Both the position numbers and the translations under genes were made by a program. The notes beneath the pieces were generated by a model. It ran no database searches, had not been told where the DNA came from, and saw nothing but the letters and a program-made list of their open reading frames with translations. From Pontederia crassipes (lineage: Eukaryota > Streptophyta > Magnoliopsida > Commelinales > Pontederiaceae), in contig CM060194.1 in the NCBI GenBank assembly GCA_030549335.1, positions 67,616,077 to 67,680,076 of the forward strand: 64,000 bases of DNA, read 5' to 3'. Position 1 is the stretch's first letter; each line of letters opens with the position of its first letter. Below, piece after piece: positions 58,478-64,000 of the stretch.

Positions 58478-59281
58478 ACTAATTCATAAATTATATAATA
58501 TGACGTTAGATTAAATCTCATAATATAATATATTAGATTTGTATTCCGACGGCTGTCGTCGTCTGAAGTTCGGACGGATTGACATTCATCGGAAGTTCCA
58601 ACGGAAACGACCATCGAAAGTTTCGACATGTTGACAGCCATTAGAAGTTTTGACAAATGCACCCGTCAAAAATCTTTCTATCGCTAATTCCGAAGGATTA
58701 ACAATGCCGCCGCAAAAGTCCTTCGAAAACTCAGAAGAATTTCGGTCCGTTGGAAATGTTCCATCGGAAATGTCGGATTTTCTTGTGGTGATTTCTAAAA
58801 TGTAGGTTTTTCTTTTCAAATGATTTAAAATAAAGTCTAACACTGTTCGACCTAGAGATCAAGAAATCTCGATGTTTAAGAATGAAAATGCAGGTCTTTT
58901 TGTTTTTTATATTTACATTTATTTCTACTAGGTTTTTGAGTTTTTGTAATGGTTTTGAAGTATTTTTACATATAAAAAGCCTCATGAAAAAAGGTATCCG
59001 TCCGAAAAATTCAGCAGCCAACCAACCCTTTTTCAGAGACAAAGAAAGAACAATGTTTTTTCAGAGAAATTTAACTTATCTATTGAAGTAAATTCAACTT
59101 TACGAGCGCTTTCAACTGGTTATTGGACATTGGTCATTTTATTTTTTCAAGAAAAGCTGGTCTCCAAGTTAACAAATAAGGTCATATATCAACTTCATGC
59201 AGCTCGATTATGTCCCTAGAAATGATCACATATTGCCAAAGAATCAATTTAACGTGGAGATAACTAGTTTTGAGCAATAAT

Positions 59282-59689
59282 CAATGTTATAAAATCGGAT
59301 CGAACTAACCGATTATTTTAACTGTGAATTGACGGTTGGTCTGATATAAGTTCAAAATCGGAAATGATATTCAATCGGTCAAAAACTATCGGTAAAAATC
59401 AATTCAATTGTCAACTAAAAAAATAAAACTTAACGTATTTTATTATAAATATTTAATTTTAATTAATACATATTTATTATATTTTACTAAGAATTATAAG
59501 TTATGAGTAATTTTTTTATCTTTGCATAGAGGACATGCTAATCTTCTTTGTAATATTAAGCATTATATAATATTAATTAAGTATATATTTTTAGAATTTA
59601 TTATAAATAATATTATTTTGGTAAATTCTTGTTAAATTTGACTCAATTGATCATTAAGTCCGGTCGCGGATCATATTATTAAAATATTG
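59282..59689. mobile_element. Possible hAT-type MITE (about 0.4 kb)
   Basis: The left CAATGTTATAAAATCGGATCG and the inverted right CAATATTTTAATAATATGATCC are loosely matching ends. The flanking 8-mers agree at only about five positions. Confidence 0.35.
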
Positions 59690-60590
59690 CTAATAACCAT
59701 AACTAATTTTGTTTGGTGACAAATAAAAACGTTAAAAAATAAACTACCGAAAATTAATTTCAACATCGATTCAACCATTGAAGTATGTATATTAAAACCA
59801 TAATCATCTATATGTCTAACAAATTTATATAAAACAAATTTGTGCGAGAGAAATTGGACATACAGAAAATTAGACTTATGAGGTTCGCCCATAGTTGAAC
59901 GATAAGATAATATTGTTAAACGAATGAATTTTGAGAAAATTTAAAATTGTTCAAATTTCATATTAGCTCATAATCCTAACATTTAGGAAATTCATATATG
60001 TGTTTTTTTTTTGCGTAATTCATTTAGGAAAAAATTTATTTTAACTTGAACAAAATAAAAATATGATAATGAACCTATACATAACTATATTTTTCAATTA
60101 TCAAGATACGTTATGTATATCAATAATATAAAGCAAACAATACATGGGGGGAGCTACATGGTGACTAATGGGGTCAATTGACCCATAAAGTTTTAGCATT
60201 TTTTTTATTAGTGTCTTCTTATCTAATTGAATGTTGATGCACTGAATTGGTAAAATTACCTATTTAAAATTATTGTTGAGATAAATTCTTATAAGATTGA
60301 TTTCCAACATTATTTTTTATTCTAAATAAAATGAAGTACATTTTATTTTATATGTCTTTTTTTTTTTTGCTTTTCACTGTATAGATAAGAAAATTAGAAG
60401 TCAGGTACATATTTAAATAATTAAAGACTAAAGAAAAACATATTTTAAAGTTTTCACAAATGTTGACAGATGAAAGCAGAAAACTCCAAATTATTCATTC
60501 CTTCTTTTGTCTATTGGATTTTCATAATATTTATCAAAAAAAATATTTGCATGTCTAATATTTATTAACTTTTAGTAGTCTTTCTCATGA

Positions 60591-60631
<41 letters not shown>

Positions 60632-61432
60632 TTGTAATTTTTTAAAATACCATTACCTTAATGTTAATTCCTTGTAATCTAGTTTATAATTTTATTTCTA
60701 AGTTCTCACATTGTCATTTATTTAATTTTATAATTTTATTGAAGGCATCCAATATAAGTAATAAATGCAAATTCTTATTCTTAATTATATTATAATCTAT
60801 TTGTTTTGATATGATAAATTTTTAAATTTGCACCCATTAGTAGCCAGGTCTTAGGTGTGCTCCTGAAACAATATCTATGAACACGGGTCAACAATATGAG
60901 AAATAAAAAGTAGAGAAAAAAAAAAGAAAGAAGTTTCACAACAGTAATTAATCGTGTTGGCTATTTGTTACTTTAAAATAATTCTAATACGTTATCAATT
61001 ATATATATATATATATTATTGTTTAATCAAATGAAAGATTAATAAGTGTTTGTCATTAGTTATATATGGCACTCGAAGAAGTATTAATTGCAGAATTGTA
61101 CTCACTTTTGACAAAATGTATACTGCATGAGCGCATTCAATATCCACTGTCACAATTGGTTCTAAATAAACTGCAAGTGATTAAAGTGTCGGTTAGCAGC
61201 GATCAATTCATCTGAACCGAAAAGAAAATAGAGAGAATTATAAAGATCGTAAGCTAATTTCCGATCTACCACTCATCACTAGAGGATTAACAACGTGGTT
61301 GTAGTTACAATTAATAAAAGATACCACTTGTACAATTTCTTGCACAAGATTGGTCAAAAAGCAGACGCCAACCCCAACGTTTTCTACGAGCATCATCATG
61401 AATAAACAGTTTTTTGTTGACCCATCAGTCCA

Positions 61433-61435
<3 letters not shown>
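59690..61435. other. AT-rich intergenic DNA with (TA)n
   Basis: A (TA)n run of about 17 units lies at 60595-60628. Sequences near 60150 and 60830 share an inverted CTAATGGG element, perhaps a decayed MITE. No gene was recognised. Confidence 0.45.

Positions 61436-61508
<73 letters not shown>
61436..61508. repeat. (CT)n microsatellite, about 36 copies
   Basis: A pure dinucleotide run. Arg-Glu or Ser-Leu frames across it are artefacts. Confidence 0.98.
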
Positions 61509-61511
<3 letters not shown>

Positions 61512-62525
61512 ATAAAAAAGATAAGAATACAGTCAGAAACTTGTAAGTGAATGAAAGTGAATGCTGAACTGCTCTTGTCAGGTCAACTTATCATCCAGTA
61601 CTTCAAATACGGGAGATAAAGAACGTCTTACTTTGATGGATCAGAGGAAGAAAAAGACTAAAATTAAGAGATGACCATTGCCTTTATGACACGACTTCAT
61701 GCTGCAAGACCACGATCAGGTGGCACACAGATTCTTGAGCACATGCTCACCGCATCTGCATGCACAGGTGCAGAGAAGACTTGGCCATGTTAGAGGGCCA
61801 GGCAGTGTCACGAGGATAAGCATGCATTCTGCGGTGATTAATTAAGCACAGAAATCTGAATAATATGGCCCTGATCATGTGATCCAATCACATGCAAGTA
61901 ATTAGTTAAGTGCCCCATCAATTGATTCCAGTGATACTTAATTATCTGCAGAAGAAACATTTACGCTGAAGACAAATCAGTTTTCTAGTTGGACACCAGC
62001 TCCATTTCTGAGCTCAGCTCTCCTCTTGTGATATGCATTTCACAGTGTAAAAGGCAATCCTCAGTTAATTATTTACTGCATCAGCACAAGTCAATCAACA
62101 TTTATGCATCAAGTACCTTAACGAGCCATGTGGAGGAAAAAAACGGAATAGTAATATTGACTTGGAAAGCATCAGCGAATTCTTCTACTTTAAGATGATC
62201 TCAGGGAAGCAAGAGGTTTAACTTTCTCTGAATTTGCATCTAATGAAATACTTTTGTTTCAGATCTGTCATCAGCCGATTTCAGAATCATAGCAGGTTTG
62301 AGCGCCTCAAGAATGTAGTTAATCAAGGCCACATGCAATTAGGTAATACCTGCACTCAAAATTATTTTGACTAGAGATTTTTTTTGCCTTAAGCAACCAA
62401 ATGGACAATGCTTAAAATATAATGTCGAGGCATCTCTTGTGCCAGAAATGTGCCAAACAATCGAAAGCTCAGGCACCTGAATGACAAGACTTCTGGGGGG
62501 AGAGAGATATTTGTAATGAATATTT
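61509..62525. other. Intergenic DNA of more balanced composition, gene content unclear
   Basis: Less AT-rich than its surroundings. On the minus strand short protein-like stretches occur (for example EALKPAMILKSADDRSETK near 62310-62250), but stops break them and I could not build exons. It could be part of a gene, a non-coding transcript or an old fragment. Confidence 0.25.
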
Positions 62526-63028
62526 GGATTATTTTCCTGAATCTCCTCTAAATTATCACGATTTTTCATATTTAATTTTAAATTATGAAATTATTTTTTT
62601 TATTTCTAATCTATCACATTTTTTTCACTTTAGTCCTTTCGTCTACTTCTATTACGTTTTCTGTTGCTTTTGATTTATTTCATTTATGAAAAAGATTAAA
62701 TTACCCCTCTCTTCATAATATCAAATAATAAATATAAAAAGAAAAAAATCAGGGAAAAATAATTTAATCTTTTTCATAAATAATGATTTTTTTTATTTAT
62801 CACTTTAATCCTTTCAATAATTTTTTTTTATTTTTTATATTTGTATTTCATATTCTGAAGGGAGCGGTAATTTAGTATTTTATAAATAAAAATGTAAAAT
62901 TAATGGAAGACATAACAAAAATGATGAGAGGACTAAAATAGAAAAGTTGTGATAGTTTAAAAATAAAAAAATAAGTTTTTAAATGTGGAAAATCGTAATA
63001 ATTTAAAAAATATTTATGAAAATAATCC
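62526..63028. mobile_element. MITE of about 503 bp with roughly 100-bp inverted ends
   Basis: Both ends begin GGATTATTTTC and share, inverted, TTAAATTAT(C/T)ACGATTTT, CTATCACA and TTTTAGTCCT-type blocks. AT-rich and non-coding. The target duplication is not clear. Confidence 0.65.
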
Positions 63029-64000
63029 TAAACATTTTGGCCTTGAGAGAGAGATTTGCAAATAAACTTTCCGCTGTCTTTTTTTTTTATCTCGACGGTC
63101 ATACCTAATGAAATTATTAAACAATGAAGATGACAAATATTATTAAACAGTGAAGATTTGCCCCAGTTTTCACCGTAACCACTGCGAACCTCGGTTTTGG
63201 ACAACAATGAAGATCACAAATATTATTAAACAATGTAAATCACAAACTACTTCGAGTGTTGACCTCCAACATTTTTGTTCGGTGTGATTTAAGCATACTT
63301 GCCCAAATCTTATCCGTTTAAGCATACATTTTTCATTTTAAACGCAAATACCTAAACTATATTTACTTCTCACTTCACATGCACCCTTTTACCTTTATTA
63401 AATTTTAAAAAAATTAGACATCATGACAAAGGTGAGATTTCAGTGTGGCATAATTACTTCCTTTTGAATTTATAAAAATAAATGTACAACGTTTAACAAG
63501 ATAAAGAATACGACAAAATAAATACACTTTAATGTTAAGCATCTGTTAATTGAAAGTGTTTGAAAAATTAACGGAAGTGAATAATTTTAAAATTTAGAGG
63601 TATAACATATATGCTATCGTAATACCCTATCCAATTTACTTGAAATTATCAAAATATTATATCCAAGTAATCATGACAAAAAATTCAAGCACATAAATAT
63701 CATAGAAAGTAAAAGTCGTATATGACTAAATAAGGACGGCTAACTACGCTTTCTTTAAAAACGAAAAAAAACGCAGCTCTCCGACAGAACATTGAACAAA
63801 ATATTTTTACTCAAGGGTTTGCAAAGATCTCATCCCACATGCTAAGCCTTTTTTTTTCATTTAACACGCACTAGTTTAAACATCCATGCAATGAATAATA
63901 ACGTGAACTAACATTTGAATATCCAAGCAAATTTTCTAAAAGAAATATCTAGCATGACGAGTCATATAGAAAAAATACGACGAAAAATATTACACCACCA
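63029..64000. other. AT-rich intergenic DNA
   Basis: At 63114-63250 a unit resembling AACAATGAAGAT(G/C)ACAAATATTATT recurs about three times. No gene was recognised to the end of the window. Confidence 0.5.

Larger units (their letters stand above)
56683..58790. mobile_element. Non-autonomous CACTA element (2.1 kb)
   Basis: The left end is TACTATAAGAAAAAT (first C changed to T) and the inverted right end CACCACAAGAAAATCCG. Flanking triplets are GTT and ATT, two of three matching. Both subterminal regions carry arrays of (C/G)TCG(A/G)AAGTT-like motifs in both orientations. No transposase remains. Confidence 0.75.

Noticed and set aside
60150-60860. A MITE suggested by an inverted CTAATGGG pair
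   Set aside because: The match is too short and no target duplication was found, so it is only mentioned in the intergenic note.
61238-61550. Arg-Glu and Ser-Leu repeat proteins
   Set aside because: They are translations of the CT microsatellite.

Overview
This is a 64 kb piece of a plant nuclear genome, very probably an angiosperm and possibly a commelinid monocot. It has spliced plant genes with GT-AG introns, LTR retrotransposons of plant lineages, L1 and RTE LINEs, CACTA, hAT, Harbinger and Mutator-type DNA transposons, and AT-rich intergenic DNA. The high GC at third codon positions in the two intact genes is what suggests a monocot. I did not identify the species.

Only two loci look like functional host genes, both on the minus strand. 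At the left edge is a cinnamyl-alcohol/mannitol dehydrogenase-like gene: five exons are visible and the 3' end lies off the window. At 51.8-52.9 kb is a complete three-exon alpha-expansin of 254 residues, with a TATA box next to a long GA microsatellite. A third host-derived locus, at 49.9-50.4 kb, is a pseudogene fragment of a bulb-lectin (S-domain) receptor-like kinase.

Most of the rest is nested transposable elements whose order of insertion can be read from target-site duplications (TSDs). (1) At 10.8-29.0 kb an old L1-type LINE was split by a non-autonomous Athila-like LTR element of about 8 kb. Its 5' LTR was later hit by a 4.9 kb Copia element (TSD ATGTC) and its internal region by a 5'-truncated RTE LINE (13-14 bp TSD). 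(2) At 29.4-39.6 kb a minus-oriented solo LTR carries a 7.4 kb CACTA transposon (TSD CAA) with decayed TNP2- and TNPA-like genes. (3) At 6.3-9.0 kb a MITE was split by a 2.4 kb solo LTR. (4) At 41.2-45.2 kb a SIRE-like LTR is followed by an Athila-like LTR relic carrying a hAT element. (5) At 46.8-49.8 kb is another solo LTR (TSD GAAAG). (6) At 53.7-54.2 kb, about 0.8 kb upstream of the expansin, is a solo Copia LTR (TSD CACAA). (7) The right side holds a 2.1 kb non-autonomous CACTA and several MITEs in AT-rich DNA.

I found no CRISPR array, rRNA, convincing tRNA or new gene system. The least-explained signals are lattices of a short GC-rich palindromic motif (variants of CGGCCCGGGTT or CGGCCGAGAT) recurring in several different LTRs and in the 5' internal region of the Athila-like element, and a perfect 20-bp-arm hairpin just upstream of the CACTA transposase ORF.
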